In this document: piece by piece, positions 7,595-15,865 of the stretch | How the letters are laid out: every line of letters begins with the position of its first letter | How positions within the stretch are numbered: position 1 is the stretch's first letter | Virus record (IMG/VR): IMGVR_UViG_3300022602_002120 | Location: 124,001 to 188,000 of that record | Strand: one strand, 5' to 3' | Length of the DNA stretch: 64,000 nucleotides | Source: a virus | Position numbers and translations under genes: made by a program | Notes under the pieces: model-generated | The model's input: only the letters and a program-made list of their open reading frames with translations | Told to the model about the DNA's origin: nothing | Database searches by the model: none

Positions 7595-8063
7595 GTAAGG
7601 CTCCGTTGGCAATGCGTAAACGCTCTTGCATTTCTTCAAATGTATCGTAAGGACCCGCGTAAGGATAACGATTTAATGTAATTAGTTTTGGGCAATATGA
7701 TTTGACCCACCCATTGTTAAATTTAACAATATAGTAACCTGCACTAAAGAAACTTTTACTTTTAGCACTTTTGGTAAAGATGGGCAACTTATGACGAACA
7801 TCCCAAAGAACATTGTGTGGCTTATGTTCACACGGATAATCATAGACTGTATATGGTTGTGTAAACGCACGCTTAGGTGGTGCCTTTTCTACTATGATAT
7901 TATAGCGATCACTTAGAAGTTTAAGGCTTTTAAACTGTTCACGCTGTTGATCATGCTGATATACTACCCCCGCTGGGTTAGCCATGATGGTACCAATTTT
8001 GATACCACCATCCTCTACAATCCAACACTTGTTTTTTACAATTGATTTAGCAAGTAGCGACAT
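7557..8063 (-). CDS. Hypothetical protein, 168 aa
   Basis: Starts MSLLAKSIVKNKCWIVEDGG at the ATG at 8063, behind a GGA-rich site. A TTG 12 bases upstream is less likely. The protein is beta-rich and basic (YYIVKFNNGWVKSYCPKLIT), with a C-terminal helix (TFEEMQERLRIANGALHG). No family recognised. It overlaps the 71-aa gene by 38 bases. Confidence 0.75.
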   Translation of the reverse strand: MSLLAKSIVKNKCWIVEDGGIKIGTIMANPAGVVYQHDQQREQFKSLKLLSDRYNIIVEKAPPKRAFTQPYTVYDYPCEHKPHNVLWDVRHKLPIFTKSAKSKSFFSAGYYIVKFNNGWVKSYCPKLITLNRYPYAGPYDTFEEMQERLRIANGALHGTTIKPASEEI

Positions 8064-8412
8064 AGATAATTCCAATATAAGTTAGATAATGTAGAGCTTG
8101 GTCCAGACCAAGTAATATCCAAAATCTTCGATCAGCAGTGGTTAGATGTTTATTTAGCTGTTGTTTGTAGAAGTCTACATGATAGTGTATAAAGAAGTCC
8201 ACAGCCGCTAGCGCAATAATCTCATTGCCGTTATGGCAGAAGAACACTAGGATTAGGAATGTAAAGCTGGCATGTAGTAAGGCATGATGGATACCACCTG
8301 TAGCACCGTAGATACCTTTTTCTTTCAGCATGTACTCGAACTGCATTAAGAAGTCTGCTAGGAAATGCTTAATGCCAAATAGTGCTAATAGAATAAAAAC
8401 AGTTGATGTCAT
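8047..8412 (-). CDS. DUF3307-like membrane protein, 121 aa
   Basis: Four hydrophobic segments carry the His/Asp pattern typical of DUF3307: IKHFLADFLMQ near the start, then GGIHHALLHASFTF, FFIHYHVDFYKQQL and a final span (ALHYLTYIGIIYVAT). The function of this family is not known. The start has an AAGGAAAC site. It overlaps both flanking genes. Confidence 0.75.
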   Translation of the reverse strand: MTSTVFILLALFGIKHFLADFLMQFEYMLKEKGIYGATGGIHHALLHASFTFLILVFFCHNGNEIIALAAVDFFIHYHVDFYKQQLNKHLTTADRRFWILLGLDQALHYLTYIGIIYVATC

Positions 8413-8591
8413 AGTGTTTCCTTTTTGTTATAACAATCTATACACAATGAGTTAAGACCAGGACCGCCTACATGGGATATAGCCTTGCCACATTCGCAAC
8501 AATGTATAAATGCCTGTGTATAGATGTATCCACGAATGGGTGGATATATGGCAGTTCCATCGGCATGGTAACCTAATATTTCATCACTCAT
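8409..8591 (-). CDS. Small zinc-ribbon-like protein, 60 aa
   Basis: The C-terminal half has two Cys pairs (HCCECGKAISH ... LCIDCYNKK) that can bind one zinc ion, as in DksA/TraR-type or general zinc-ribbon mini-proteins. The N-terminus (MSDEILGYHADGTAIYPPIR) is unassigned. Four-base overlap with the membrane-protein gene downstream. Confidence 0.7.
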   Translation of the reverse strand: MSDEILGYHADGTAIYPPIRGYIYTQAFIHCCECGKAISHVGGPGLNSLCIDCYNKKETL

Positions 8592-8829
8592 TAATTTCTA
8601 ATTCCTTATAAGTTACTTCCTGTGTTTCTGTACGCTTTACAATAACACACGCACCTTCTGCCCAAATAAGTTCTGCTTCAATTTCTTTCTCTAGAACCTT
8701 TTGAAACTCTGGACTAGCACGTCTACATGAGTGTGCGGCATCGAGTAAGCCTAGGACCAGCTCGCCCCAACTGTCGTTGCTTAATTCAGCACACTCATTT
8801 AAGAACTCTAAACGCTTAGGATCAATCAT
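8584..8829 (-). CDS. Hypothetical protein, 81 aa
   Basis: The ATG at 8829 (MIDPKRLEFLNECAELSNDS) sits one base after the queD stop and fits re-initiation. The frame is open up to 8895, but that would overlap queD deeply. It is an acidic helical protein ending in strands (ACVIVKRTETQEVTYKELEI). No domain recognised. Confidence 0.65.
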   Translation of the reverse strand: MIDPKRLEFLNECAELSNDSWGELVLGLLDAAHSCRRASPEFQKVLEKEIEAELIWAEGACVIVKRTETQEVTYKELEINE

Positions 8830-8830
8830 A

Positions 8831-9379
8831 TTATCTAATGAAAGTGCTACGTGACTTAGGAGTTTCCCACCAATCAATTTGTTTAACAGTAACATCTAAT
8901 TTAGACATTTTTGCTTCAACTAAGTTTGCCATCCAAGCACTTAAATTTTCACTTGTAGGAACAAAGTCAACTACTAGGAATCCTTCAAAATATTCGTATT
9001 CGGGTGTGTTTGGTTCTAATCCATCTAGGTTCAAATGCCAACCTGCTACCACATCTGTGTTAGGAACCATCACAGGTACTAGTTCACGATTGTCCACAAT
9101 GCTGTCATACAAAGGATCACTCTTATCAATTACAAACTGATGATCAATATATTCATTAATCCATTTCTTTAACCATTCCAAATGACGGAAGTCAGTTACC
9201 ATGCCAGTACTATCTAAGTTACCTGTATTGCTTTGTAAGAATACCTGCATCTTACCTTCATGTCCATGTAAATGACGGCAAGCACACTTTAAATCTGCCG
9301 CATATTCGCCATTTAGTTGTTGTGTCCACACACGATGCCCGTAGCAAAACTCGAAGGTCTTATCAATTATCCATGCCAT
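8831..9379 (-). CDS. queD: QueD-like 6-carboxytetrahydropterin synthase
   Basis: 182 aa T-fold enzyme. The zinc-binding motif CRHLHGHEGKMQVFL is present, with the catalytic Cys near it (KCACRHLHGH), followed by TDFRHLEWLKKWINEYIDHQ and a C-terminal Glu in IDWWETPKS. QueD turns dihydroneopterin triphosphate (made by FolE) into 6-carboxytetrahydropterin, the QueE substrate. FolE and QueE are both encoded in this window. It is longer than the bacterial enzyme (about 120 aa), with an insertion around residues 95-130. It is transcribed from its own promoter at 9406-9434. Confidence 0.9.
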   Translation of the reverse strand: MAWIIDKTFEFCYGHRVWTQQLNGEYAADLKCACRHLHGHEGKMQVFLQSNTGNLDSTGMVTDFRHLEWLKKWINEYIDHQFVIDKSDPLYDSIVDNRELVPVMVPNTDVVAGWHLNLDGLEPNTPEYEYFEGFLVVDFVPTSENLSAWMANLVEAKMSKLDVTVKQIDWWETPKSRSTFIR

Positions 9380-9405
9380 ATTTCTTTTCCTTTATCTATA
9401 TTACT

Positions 9406-9434
9406 ATTATATTTAGGTTTTTGTTTAAAGTCAA
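9406..9434 (-). promoter_or_regulatory. Sigma70-type promoter for queD, with embedded late-like box
   Basis: TTGACT (9429-9434), 17 bases, TATAAT (9406-9411), minus strand. A CTAAATA box (9410-9416) overlaps the -10, so early and late polymerase could both start here. Confidence 0.75.
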
Positions 9435-9688
9435 GCATATTTTAGCACAAACGCTAAGTAGTCATTTTCGCTAGGAAAAACAATATCTACATCTCCGCCA
9501 TTGTATAAACTTTCACCATCAATGTGTGGAACAAACCGAACATTACATAGCTCTTCCCACATTTTTATTCTGTATTCATGAGGACAGTTTGGGTACTGTT
9601 CGAGCAGTTTATTATTAGCGTTTTGGATCACAGTACGTATTTTTTCAGCATCAATCCGATACTCTGTCCCCGTCTCAATGTTAAACAT
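9431..9688 (-). CDS. Hypothetical protein, 85 aa
   Basis: Starts MFNIETGTEYRIDAEKIRTV, behind a GAGG site that lies within the end of the exonuclease gene. An ATG three codons upstream is also possible. Acidic alpha/beta protein (VRFVPHIDGESLYNGGDVDI). Its stop overlaps the -35 box of the queD promoter. No family recognised. Confidence 0.7.
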   Translation of the reverse strand: MFNIETGTEYRIDAEKIRTVIQNANNKLLEQYPNCPHEYRIKMWEELCNVRFVPHIDGESLYNGGDVDIVFPSENDYLAFVLKYA

Positions 9689-10265
9689 TCTTAGCATCCT
9701 CAACTAAGTATTCCATCTTGCGTTGACGATCAATTAACTTAAAGAAAAGTGCTAGAGTATTGGCCGCATCAACGTCTGCTCTGTGTGCTGTGCCCTTAAA
9801 GTGTAGTTTGAACGCACCCATAGCACTTGCTAATCCTCCACTGGGTTTTTTGTTCTTAGCAAACATTAGTAGAGTATAGAAGGTTTTAGTATCAATCCAA
9901 CGACGCCCAAAGTGAGGAAAGTCTACACACTTGTTACTGAACTCACTGAGTAGTTCGACACTATCCCCGCCACCCCAAGTAACGGGATTAACAAAACAAT
10001 TATGTTCTTTAATTAGAGCACCTAGCTCACGGGCCACAGTTTCGTGACTAACACTGTTAGCACGTATGTCACTGTCTGTAATACCAGTTAGACCAATGAT
10101 AAAGTCGCTGATTGGTTCGTTTGGATCAATATACCATTTCTTAGTCAAATAGTTTTCAAAACGATCATCTGCCTTGCCGATGGCAATACCAACCTGAATG
10201 ATCTTACCACTCGGTTGGTTTAGTTCTAGATCTAATGCTAGGTACTTCTGATTTTTATCTATCAA
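9681..10265 (-). CDS. DEDDh-type 3'-5' exonuclease
   Basis: 194 aa with the order of motifs of the DnaQ/RNase T family: Exo I LALDLELN (about residues 8-15, catalytic Asp and Glu), a GLTGITDSDIRA segment, Exo II around WGGGDSVEL, and Exo III with HRADVDAANTL (catalytic His and Asp). It is a stand-alone proofreading or RNA/DNA trimming nuclease. Similar single-domain exonucleases occur in T4-like phages. It follows the Zn-ribbon membrane gene without a gap. Confidence 0.85.
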   Translation of the reverse strand: MIDKNQKYLALDLELNQPSGKIIQVGIAIGKADDRFENYLTKKWYIDPNEPISDFIIGLTGITDSDIRANSVSHETVARELGALIKEHNCFVNPVTWGGGDSVELLSEFSNKCVDFPHFGRRWIDTKTFYTLLMFAKNKKPSGGLASAMGAFKLHFKGTAHRADVDAANTLALFFKLIDRQRKMEYLVEDAKNV

Positions 10266-10568
10266 TTATATTCCAAAACTGGCAGGATCTGCCCAAAAGA
10301 ATCCCAAACACATTGCATACACACTAACTTTAAGTATTAACCAAATAAATTTTAAAATAGCAAAATGGTGGTAAGCATCAAACATTAAGAATGTTGTGAC
10401 TATAAACCAACCAAGAGTATTACCTTCAAGACTATCTCCGCCACTATTTGAGCGACTGGATCTGGAACCATTGAGTCTATCAATTGCTTCGATTTGACGA
10501 CATGTAGGACAAATCATCGGAGCACCGGGAGGTAAATCACAACGACAATTAATACATCTGTAAACCAT
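10266..10568 (-). CDS. Zinc-ribbon membrane protein, 100 aa
   Basis: The N-terminus has four Cys in two CxxC-like pairs (YRCINCRCDL, MICPTCRQ), forming a zinc ribbon. A Ser/Gly linker follows, and then two hydrophobic spans (LGWFIVTTFLMFDAYHHF and KFIWLILKVSVYAMCLGFFW). A cytoplasmic sensor on a membrane anchor is plausible. Role unknown. First gene after the promoter at 10603-10631. Confidence 0.75.
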   Translation of the reverse strand: MVYRCINCRCDLPPGAPMICPTCRQIEAIDRLNGSRSSRSNSGGDSLEGNTLGWFIVTTFLMFDAYHHFAILKFIWLILKVSVYAMCLGFFWADPASFGI

Positions 10569-10602
10569 AATTAACTATCTTTCTTAATTTTGTATAACTT
10601 GC

Positions 10603-10631
10603 ATTATACACGAAGTTAACCAAAATGTCAA
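10603..10631 (-). promoter_or_regulatory. Consensus sigma70-type promoter for the exonuclease operon
   Basis: TTGACA (10626-10631), 17 bases, TATAAT (10603-10608), minus strand. The -35 overlaps the end of the upstream gene. Confidence 0.8.
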
Positions 10632-11650
10632 CTATTTCGTAGATGAAACATAGTAGATTCTTGGGCTGGATATTGTGCCTTTAACCATTCGCTGATACTA
10701 GCAGCATTGTCGCTTAGTTTAACTAAGTCGTATTTGCCACAGAATTTAAGGAAATATGCACCAACATTTGGGTTATTTTTAGCCTGAGCATTAGTTTTAA
10801 TTGTTTCAAAGATTTGATCTTTAATATCTTCTGGCTGCGCACTTAAATCTACTAGTGTGCGGTTACGTTCATAATCATCTAATACACGATGTTCTAGACC
10901 ATTATGGTCAGTCCATCTTTGCAGCATTAAGTTATTCCAGTTATAACCCTTTTTATCTTTGTCACTAAATGCTTCTTCAAGTCCGACCTTATTCTTGGTG
11001 CCCTTAGTGCGAACACCTGGATAAGCACTAAAAATATTATCAGTAGGGTCACCACGCATACACTTTTCAAAAAGGATAAACTTTGGGTCGGGTATTTTCT
11101 TAGGTTCTTTAGTTTTTTTATCGACGACTGCATTACCTTTCTTGTCAAATATGCCTTTAATAGTGTGTAGTTCATCTGCTACACCATTGTATTGTACTAC
11201 ATTTTCTGCCAACAATTGGTGGAAGTCTGTATCACTACTGATAATAGTGTGATGATCATTTGGATGTGTTTGAATAAATCCAGCAATTAAATCGTCGGCT
11301 TCTAGATTGGGATGTTGTAGTACAGTACAGTTAGTCTTTTCAGCAATAAAGACTTTAAGGGCATCAAATGCTTCCCAGAATAATTGATCTTCTTCAGCTT
11401 CTTTTTCTGTAAGAGCTGCACGTGCTACGGCACGATTAGCTTTATATGGTGTGTAGTAATCTTTGCGCCAGCTACGACCTTCTAAACAGAATACCACATG
11501 ATCGGCCTTTTGATCACGCCATGATTTATTAATGCTGGCTAAGGTAACATGAATAGCGAAACCTAGTTTATCCCAAGTGTCGCTTTGTCTATGTGCGCTG
11601 TGTCTAGCACGGAAAAATGTGTTTGCTGTATCTACAAGTAAGTATCTCAT
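10628..11650 (-). CDS. 5'-3' exonuclease / flap endonuclease (T4 RNase H-like)
   Basis: 340 aa PIN/FEN-fold nuclease. Metal-binding motifs are LLVDTANTFFRARH (about 4-17), LEADDLIAGF (about 115-125), SSDTDFHQLL (about 138-147) and the GDPTDNI helix-hairpin-helix region (about 203). In T4 the matching enzyme removes RNA primers and 5' flaps at the replication fork. The promoter at 11657 places the transcription start at the ATG itself, so the mRNA is probably leaderless. About 100 residues C-terminal to the GDPTDNI region show no motif I know. Confidence 0.88.
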   Translation of the reverse strand: MRYLLVDTANTFFRARHSAHRQSDTWDKLGFAIHVTLASINKSWRDQKADHVVFCLEGRSWRKDYYTPYKANRAVARAALTEKEAEEDQLFWEAFDALKVFIAEKTNCTVLQHPNLEADDLIAGFIQTHPNDHHTIISSDTDFHQLLAENVVQYNGVADELHTIKGIFDKKGNAVVDKKTKEPKKIPDPKFILFEKCMRGDPTDNIFSAYPGVRTKGTKNKVGLEEAFSDKDKKGYNWNNLMLQRWTDHNGLEHRVLDDYERNRTLVDLSAQPEDIKDQIFETIKTNAQAKNNPNVGAYFLKFCGKYDLVKLSDNAASISEWLKAQYPAQESTMFHLRNS

Positions 11651-11656
11651 GTAAAC

Positions 11657-11685
11657 ATTATACTTTCAAATTGATTAAATGTCAA
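11657..11685 (-). promoter_or_regulatory. Consensus sigma70-type promoter, leaderless geometry
   Basis: TTGACA (11680-11685), 17 bases, TATAAT (11657-11662), minus strand. Only 6 bases separate the -10 box from the ATG at 11650, so transcription should start at the start codon. Confidence 0.8.
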
Positions 11686-12176
11686 CTGAATTCTGCTTTC
11701 CCGCCGCCTATGTCTCGACGTTGTATTGGTTGATTGCGTTTATCTGGATCTGCTTGCTCTTGAGCGTATGTTTCCATCACTACATGACGGCAAACATCTT
11801 GGAACCAATTATCTACAATATCTTGATCTGTTTTGCCTTGGTATCCTGATTTAATTAACCTTGCTACAAAAATATCATTCCAATCCAATTCAAATGCACC
11901 TGCGCCTGGATTATCTTGATCTAATTCAATGCCAAGGACATTCACCCAAGGCTCGCCTGCTGCTGTGGCTTTTGCTTTTGGGCCTTCTTCCTCTTTAGCT
12001 TTCTTAGCTTCTTCAGCTAGTTTAGCTTCTTTCTTAGCTTTAGCTTCTGCACGTTTAGCAGCCTTGCGTTCTTTTTCAATTGCTTCAGCTTCTGCCGCTA
12101 GTTGTGATTGTCGGCGTGCTTCTGCTGCTAGTTCCTCACGACGTGCTTTACCTGTTAGTTTATCAAATAAACCCAT
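11682..12176 (-). CDS. Coiled-coil protein conserved in T4-like phages, 164 aa
   Basis: Short start (MGLFDKLTGKARREELAAEA) leading into a long Ala/Glu/Lys coiled coil to about residue 75. A compact domain follows (GEPWVNVLGIELDQDNP, then AGAFELDWNDIFVARLIKSG). Proteins with this layout recur in cyanophage/pelagiphage-type myoviruses, but I know of no assigned role. It lies 3 bases from metK and is presumably cotranscribed with it. Confidence 0.75.
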   Translation of the reverse strand: MGLFDKLTGKARREELAAEARRQSQLAAEAEAIEKERKAAKRAEAKAKKEAKLAEEAKKAKEEEGPKAKATAAGEPWVNVLGIELDQDNPGAGAFELDWNDIFVARLIKSGYQGKTDQDIVDNWFQDVCRHVVMETYAQEQADPDKRNQPIQRRDIGGGKAEFS

Positions 12177-12179
12177 AAT

Positions 12180-13295
12180 TTAATCCTTAAGTGAATCTAC
12201 TAGGTCCAACTGTTCCCAAGGTAAATGATCTTTACCAAAGTGTCCGTAGTTAGTAGTACTACTGTATATTGGACGGAACAGCTCAAATCTATTTATAATG
12301 CCACGCGGTGTTAGGTCAATATTCTTATTGATCCAAGCAGTTAACCACGCATCATCACTGTGGTCATTGGTATTAACGTACACGCTCATTGGCTGTTCTA
12401 CACCAATAGCATAGCTAATCTGTACAGTTGCCTGCTTGGCATGTCCGCTAGCTACAATGTTCTTAGCAAGGTAGCGAGCCATGTAAGCTGCTGAACGGTC
12501 AACTTTTGTCGGATCCTTACCACTAAAAGCACCGCCACCGTGAGGGCAACTACCACCGTACGTGTCAACGATAATTTTTCGCCCTGTAAGTCCTGTATCA
12601 CCATCGGGACCACCAATGACAAAACGGCCAGTAGGATTGATAAGAAACTCAGTATCAGCATCAATTAACTCCGCGGGTATTACCCCTTCGATATATTCTT
12701 TAACTACTCTGCGTACATCCTCGATGTCAGGTGTTGCGCTATGTTGTGTACTACATACAATTTTAGCAATACGCTTAATAGTGCCATCATCGTTGTATTC
12801 AACGGTTACTTGACTTTTAGCATCTGGTCCCAACCAAGACTGTCCACCTTTACGTTGACGTGCTAGTTCTTTGACAATTTCATGACTGTAGTAAATTGCT
12901 GGAGGCATGTAGTTGGGAGTTTCATTGCTAGCATAGCCAAACATCAGGCCTTGATCACCTGCGCCAAAATTGTCAGTACCAAGAGCAATATCAGCACTCT
13001 GGCCATGTAATAGGTTAGTAATTTCAACGGTCCTCCAATCAAATCCGGATTGTTCGTAGCCGATGTTCTTGATAACCTTGCGTACTGTACTTTCGACTTC
13101 TTCTGGGTGTAGGATGACATTTTTGTATTCTCCAGCTAGAATTACACGGTTTGTAGTAACTAAAGTTTCGCAAGCACAGCGTACACTTGCGTCTTCACTA
13201 GACAGGGCCAAATCTAAAATAGCATCACTGATAGCATCTGCTACCTTATCTGGATGTCCTTCACTAACACTTTCACTTGTAAATAGATAACTCAA
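12180..13295 (-). CDS. metK: S-adenosylmethionine synthetase
   Basis: About 371 aa, near the usual size. Three-domain MetK signatures are visible: FTSESVSEGHPDKVADAISD at the N-terminus (catalytic His and Asp), the ATP-binding hexapeptide region GAGDQGLMFGYA, and the P-loop-like GGGAFSGKDPTKVDRSAAYM. It makes SAM from methionine and ATP, feeding the QueE and SPASM radical SAM enzymes and the methyltransferases of this phage. I favour the TTG at 13295 (GGGGA 5 bases upstream, TTGA overlap with the upstream stop). A TTG at 13307 is the alternative. Confidence 0.92.
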   Translation of the reverse strand: MSYLFTSESVSEGHPDKVADAISDAILDLALSSEDASVRCACETLVTTNRVILAGEYKNVILHPEEVESTVRKVIKNIGYEQSGFDWRTVEITNLLHGQSADIALGTDNFGAGDQGLMFGYASNETPNYMPPAIYYSHEIVKELARQRKGGQSWLGPDAKSQVTVEYNDDGTIKRIAKIVCSTQHSATPDIEDVRRVVKEYIEGVIPAELIDADTEFLINPTGRFVIGGPDGDTGLTGRKIIVDTYGGSCPHGGGAFSGKDPTKVDRSAAYMARYLAKNIVASGHAKQATVQISYAIGVEQPMSVYVNTNDHSDDAWLTAWINKNIDLTPRGIINRFELFRPIYSSTTNYGHFGKDHLPWEQLDLVDSLKD

Positions 13296-13468
13296 TTTCT
13301 TCCCCAATTAATTTTTAACCAAATTCTTTCATATATATAATGCCATATCATTAGAAAAAAATGAATGGTTAAAGCCTTGCTTAAACCAATCATTAACGCT
13401 GTTATTATAGTGGCTGTAATTCTATATAATACAACTTTTGCTAATGTTCTAGAATGTGAATCGCTCAT
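13292..13468 (-). CDS. DUF2061-like small membrane protein, 58 aa
   Basis: Matches the DUF2061 pattern: an SRTLAKVVLYRITATIITAL start, a hydrophobic middle, and the end IWHYIYERIWLKINWG. One or two membrane spans. The family role is unknown. It sits in an ATGA overlap between queE and metK. Confidence 0.75.
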   Translation of the reverse strand: MSDSHSRTLAKVVLYRITATIITALMIGLSKALTIHFFLMIWHYIYERIWLKINWGRN

Positions 13469-14331
13469 TTGCCCCAACTATTGCCCCAAAGATCAACATG
13501 TAATCTAGGACTGTAATAATAACCACGACGCATAGCTTCATCAGCTACATTAAATTTATTACCATCATAAACGCTAACAACCCCGCCTACTGGCATAATG
13601 TATACAACTCCTTCAAATCCTTCACTGCGATATTCTGATACAGCATCTTCAACTTCATCAAAGTCTTCTGGGGTCTCAACTACAAACTTCAAATAAGTCC
13701 GGCCTACCTGTTGATAGCTAGCTACAATTTCTGGCTTAATAGCATCTTCCCACTTCTCGCCGCTCGGACTTAGTTTAGCACTAACACTAAATGTAATTTC
13801 ACGCTGTGTGATACTTGGAATACCTACCCAGTTTTGTAAGTATTCCACAAAGTCTGGATGTAGCTCTTGAGTACCGTTAGTTTCGAATGTGATGTTTTTC
13901 AAATCACGCATTTCAATTGCTTCTAACAGCTCTGGATATACTTTTTGCCAACCCAATAATGGCTCGCCACCTGTGATAACAAGATGTACATCATTGCCAT
14001 TGTCTTGAGCCCAGCGACCATTTGGAGTTAGGGCTAACATCCGTTCAACGACCTTAGATGTTTCTTGGGTTGGACTTAAACTTTTAAACTTAGGATGCCA
14101 TGACGCATAGCTGTCACAGCCTGTGTTGACTAAAGGCAAGTCTTCGTATTTGTTATATAACTCAACAGTTTTAGCAACTTCGTCAGCTTCCGTTGAACAT
14201 TCACCTCTAGGCATACCAAATGATGAGCAAGTGAAATTACATCCAAAAGTTCTTAGAAATACGCTAGGTACACCAACAAATCTACCCTCGCCTTGAGCAC
14301 TATAAAATATTTCACTTACTTTTAGTTTCAT
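13465..14331 (-). CDS. queE: QueE-like 7-carboxy-7-deazaguanine synthase (radical SAM)
   Basis: 288 aa. N-terminal SEIFYSAQGEGRFVGVPSVF is the QueE substrate/SAM signature. Cluster Cys start in FGCNFTC (C31, C35), but the usual third Cys three residues later is missing. The likely third ligand is C72 in TGCDSYAS, some 36 residues on. Glycine-rich VITGGEPLLGWQ and the strand FETNGTQE complete the radical SAM core. It converts 6-carboxytetrahydropterin to 7-carboxy-7-deazaguanine (CDG). A MazG-like gene overlaps it upstream and metK lies downstream. The atypical Cys spacing may be a phage-type QueE subfamily trait. Confidence 0.87.
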   Translation of the reverse strand: MKLKVSEIFYSAQGEGRFVGVPSVFLRTFGCNFTCSSFGMPRGECSTEADEVAKTVELYNKYEDLPLVNTGCDSYASWHPKFKSLSPTQETSKVVERMLALTPNGRWAQDNGNDVHLVITGGEPLLGWQKVYPELLEAIEMRDLKNITFETNGTQELHPDFVEYLQNWVGIPSITQREITFSVSAKLSPSGEKWEDAIKPEIVASYQQVGRTYLKFVVETPEDFDEVEDAVSEYRSEGFEGVVYIMPVGGVVSVYDGNKFNVADEAMRRGYYYSPRLHVDLWGNSWGK

Positions 14332-14593
14332 ATAAATTTGACCATTTCTTTAATTTTTCAACTTTGTTTAATTTAGCTGTATGTAGATTATTTAGGTTGA
14401 TAACACCTTGCTCAACTAAAATATCTACAAGGGCAAGCATGTCACCAACTTCTAACTCTAAATTGGCTCGCTGTGTTAGTCCTGATTTATGTTGATTGTC
14501 TAATCCAAATCTATAACACTTGCTTACTGCTTGAATAACTTCTGCACACTCTTCTTGAAGAATAACCAATGCTTCACGATTCTTTTCGTTCAT
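14312..14593 (-). CDS. MazG-like nucleotide pyrophosphohydrolase
   Basis: 93 aa. Shows the all-alpha NTP-pyrophosphatase pattern EECAEVIQAVSK (metal-binding Glu residues) followed by LELEVGDMLALVDILVEQ. MazG-type enzymes hydrolyse NTPs or dNTPs and occur in many phages, where they may tune nucleotide pools or the stringent response. Start: ATG at 14593; a TTG two codons upstream is less likely. It is the first gene after the promoter at 14643-14672 and is coupled to queE. Confidence 0.8.
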   Translation of the reverse strand: MNEKNREALVILQEECAEVIQAVSKCYRFGLDNQHKSGLTQRANLELEVGDMLALVDILVEQGVINLNNLHTAKLNKVEKLKKWSNLYETKSK

Positions 14594-14642
14594 TGACAAT
14601 CCATTCTATATAGGTATTCTGTACGTTCATACGCATCCATAT

Positions 14643-14672
14643 AGTTTAACACGGAACTACTAGTCTTGTCAA
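14643..14672 (-). promoter_or_regulatory. Sigma70-type promoter for the MazG-queE-metK run
   Basis: TTGACA (14667-14672), 18-base spacer, TAAACT (14643-14648), minus strand. This gives a leader of about 40 bases before the MazG-like ATG. Confidence 0.6.
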
Positions 14673-14674
14673 TC

Positions 14675-15202
14675 TTAACATTCCCAAGGGTAGACAATCC
14701 AAACGTCTCGTTCTGCTTTGTTAATTTCTGTTCCACAATAGTTAACCTTTCTACTAAACTCACTACTCAAATTATCAATACACACCGCAAAGCGCACATT
14801 GTTACCCCAAACAGTTTCCCACCATGGATCAGTTGGAAAACATGAACTTTGCCAATCTTGAATGATCCAATCTAAGGTACTACCTGTATCGTTAATATCA
14901 TCAACGATTAATATATTTTTTTTGTTTTTTGGTAACCATTCACCATCTGGTTGCGGATTATAACCAAACGCATCTTCACTCATCCATAGGTTGCTTTCTG
15001 TATTGGCATGATCACGTAGTTTAACTTCTAAGGTGTGCATAGGAATGTCTAACATATTACTCATAATAACTGCTGGCACTAGTCCGCCGCGAGTTAGGCC
15101 TACAATGTAATCAGGACGCCAATTGTCCTTGTACATCTGTAGTGCGATTTTAGTTACCCATTCTTGTATTTGGGCATAACTATAGTATACTTTTTCAGTC
15201 AT
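14675..15202 (-). CDS. Phosphoribosyltransferase-family protein
   Basis: 175 aa. Carries the PRPP-binding motif ILIVDDINDTGSTL (about residues 97-110), preceded by the PRTase-fold loop YIVGLTRGGLVPAVIMSN (about 32-49). The substrate may be hypoxanthine, xanthine or guanine, as in Gpt-type enzymes, which would fit purine supply for phage DNA. It could also act on a modified base (inference). The start overlaps the upstream gene by 8 bases. Confidence 0.82.
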   Translation of the reverse strand: MTEKVYYSYAQIQEWVTKIALQMYKDNWRPDYIVGLTRGGLVPAVIMSNMLDIPMHTLEVKLRDHANTESNLWMSEDAFGYNPQPDGEWLPKNKKNILIVDDINDTGSTLDWIIQDWQSSCFPTDPWWETVWGNNVRFAVCIDNLSSEFSRKVNYCGTEINKAERDVWIVYPWEC

Positions 15203-15530
15203 TGTGTAGTTCCTTTATGTATTCTACTTCTTTCATATTATGACCAACAACCAAGTCAGTCCATCTCATTAGCATCATCAGTGCTACACCAGCATCTTCG
15301 CCTCTAAATCTAATTAGGAATTCTGGATTACCTGCTGACTTGTGACTTGATCGCCCAACACCATAGCGTAGTATTGGAGTTTTAGTAACTCGACCTTTAG
15401 CGTCATAGTATTCACCGTACGATATCAAGCCACCAATTTCCTGCCACCAAGCTAGAAAATCTTCAGGCATATCGTGTACTATGACTGTTATTTCATAGTT
15501 AATAGTACAGCCTGGCGGCAGTCTGATCAA
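15195..15530 (-). CDS. Hypothetical protein, 111 aa
   Basis: Beta-rich N-half (TINYEITVIVHDMPEDFLAW) and a helical end (GVALMMLMRWTDLVVGHNMK). No recognised domain. It sits in an overlapping gene string between the phosphoribosyltransferase and the gene at 15527. Confidence 0.7.
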   Translation of the reverse strand: MIRLPPGCTINYEITVIVHDMPEDFLAWWQEIGGLISYGEYYDAKGRVTKTPILRYGVGRSSHKSAGNPEFLIRFRGEDAGVALMMLMRWTDLVVGHNMKEVEYIKELHND

Positions 15531-15865
15531 CGTAGATATTCCATAGTGACAATCTTACCTAGTGATTCTACTAGATCGTCGTTGTCACTGATTACATAGC
15601 GACCAATAGCTTCGGTATCACGCTTTTCATCATAGCGATTAGTTTCAACAATCATACCACCGTTAGCACCAAACACTTTAAAACTGATAACACTCTTGTC
15701 GTCATAGTTGTGTTCTACTCTGCGCATACCTTTACTGCTTGGTGCTATACCTGTTCTTCCATTTCGACTAAGTCTTGGACTTTCTTCTAGCATAATACTT
15801 TGATTTTCATCACGACTGCGAGCACGATTGTAACAACGTTGGATCCAACTATCAAACCATTTCAT
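15527..15865 (-). CDS. Hypothetical protein, 112 aa
   Basis: I use the ATG at 15865 (MKWFDSWIQRCYNRARSRDE), as AAGGA lies 8 bases upstream. A GTG two codons earlier would be only 2 bases from that site. Basic N-terminal third, then beta strands (SVISFKVFGANGGMIVETNR). No domain recognised. Overlaps the CDGSH-like gene by 14 bases. Confidence 0.7.
   Translation of the reverse strand: MKWFDSWIQRCYNRARSRDENQSIMLEESPRLSRNGRTGIAPSSKGMRRVEHNYDDKSVISFKVFGANGGMIVETNRYDEKRDTEAIGRYVISDNDDLVESLGKIVTMEYLR

Noticed and set aside
14590-14640. 16-residue mini-frame before the MazG-like gene
   Set aside because: Its ATG is upstream of the expected transcription start of the promoter at 14643-14672 and has no ribosome-binding site.
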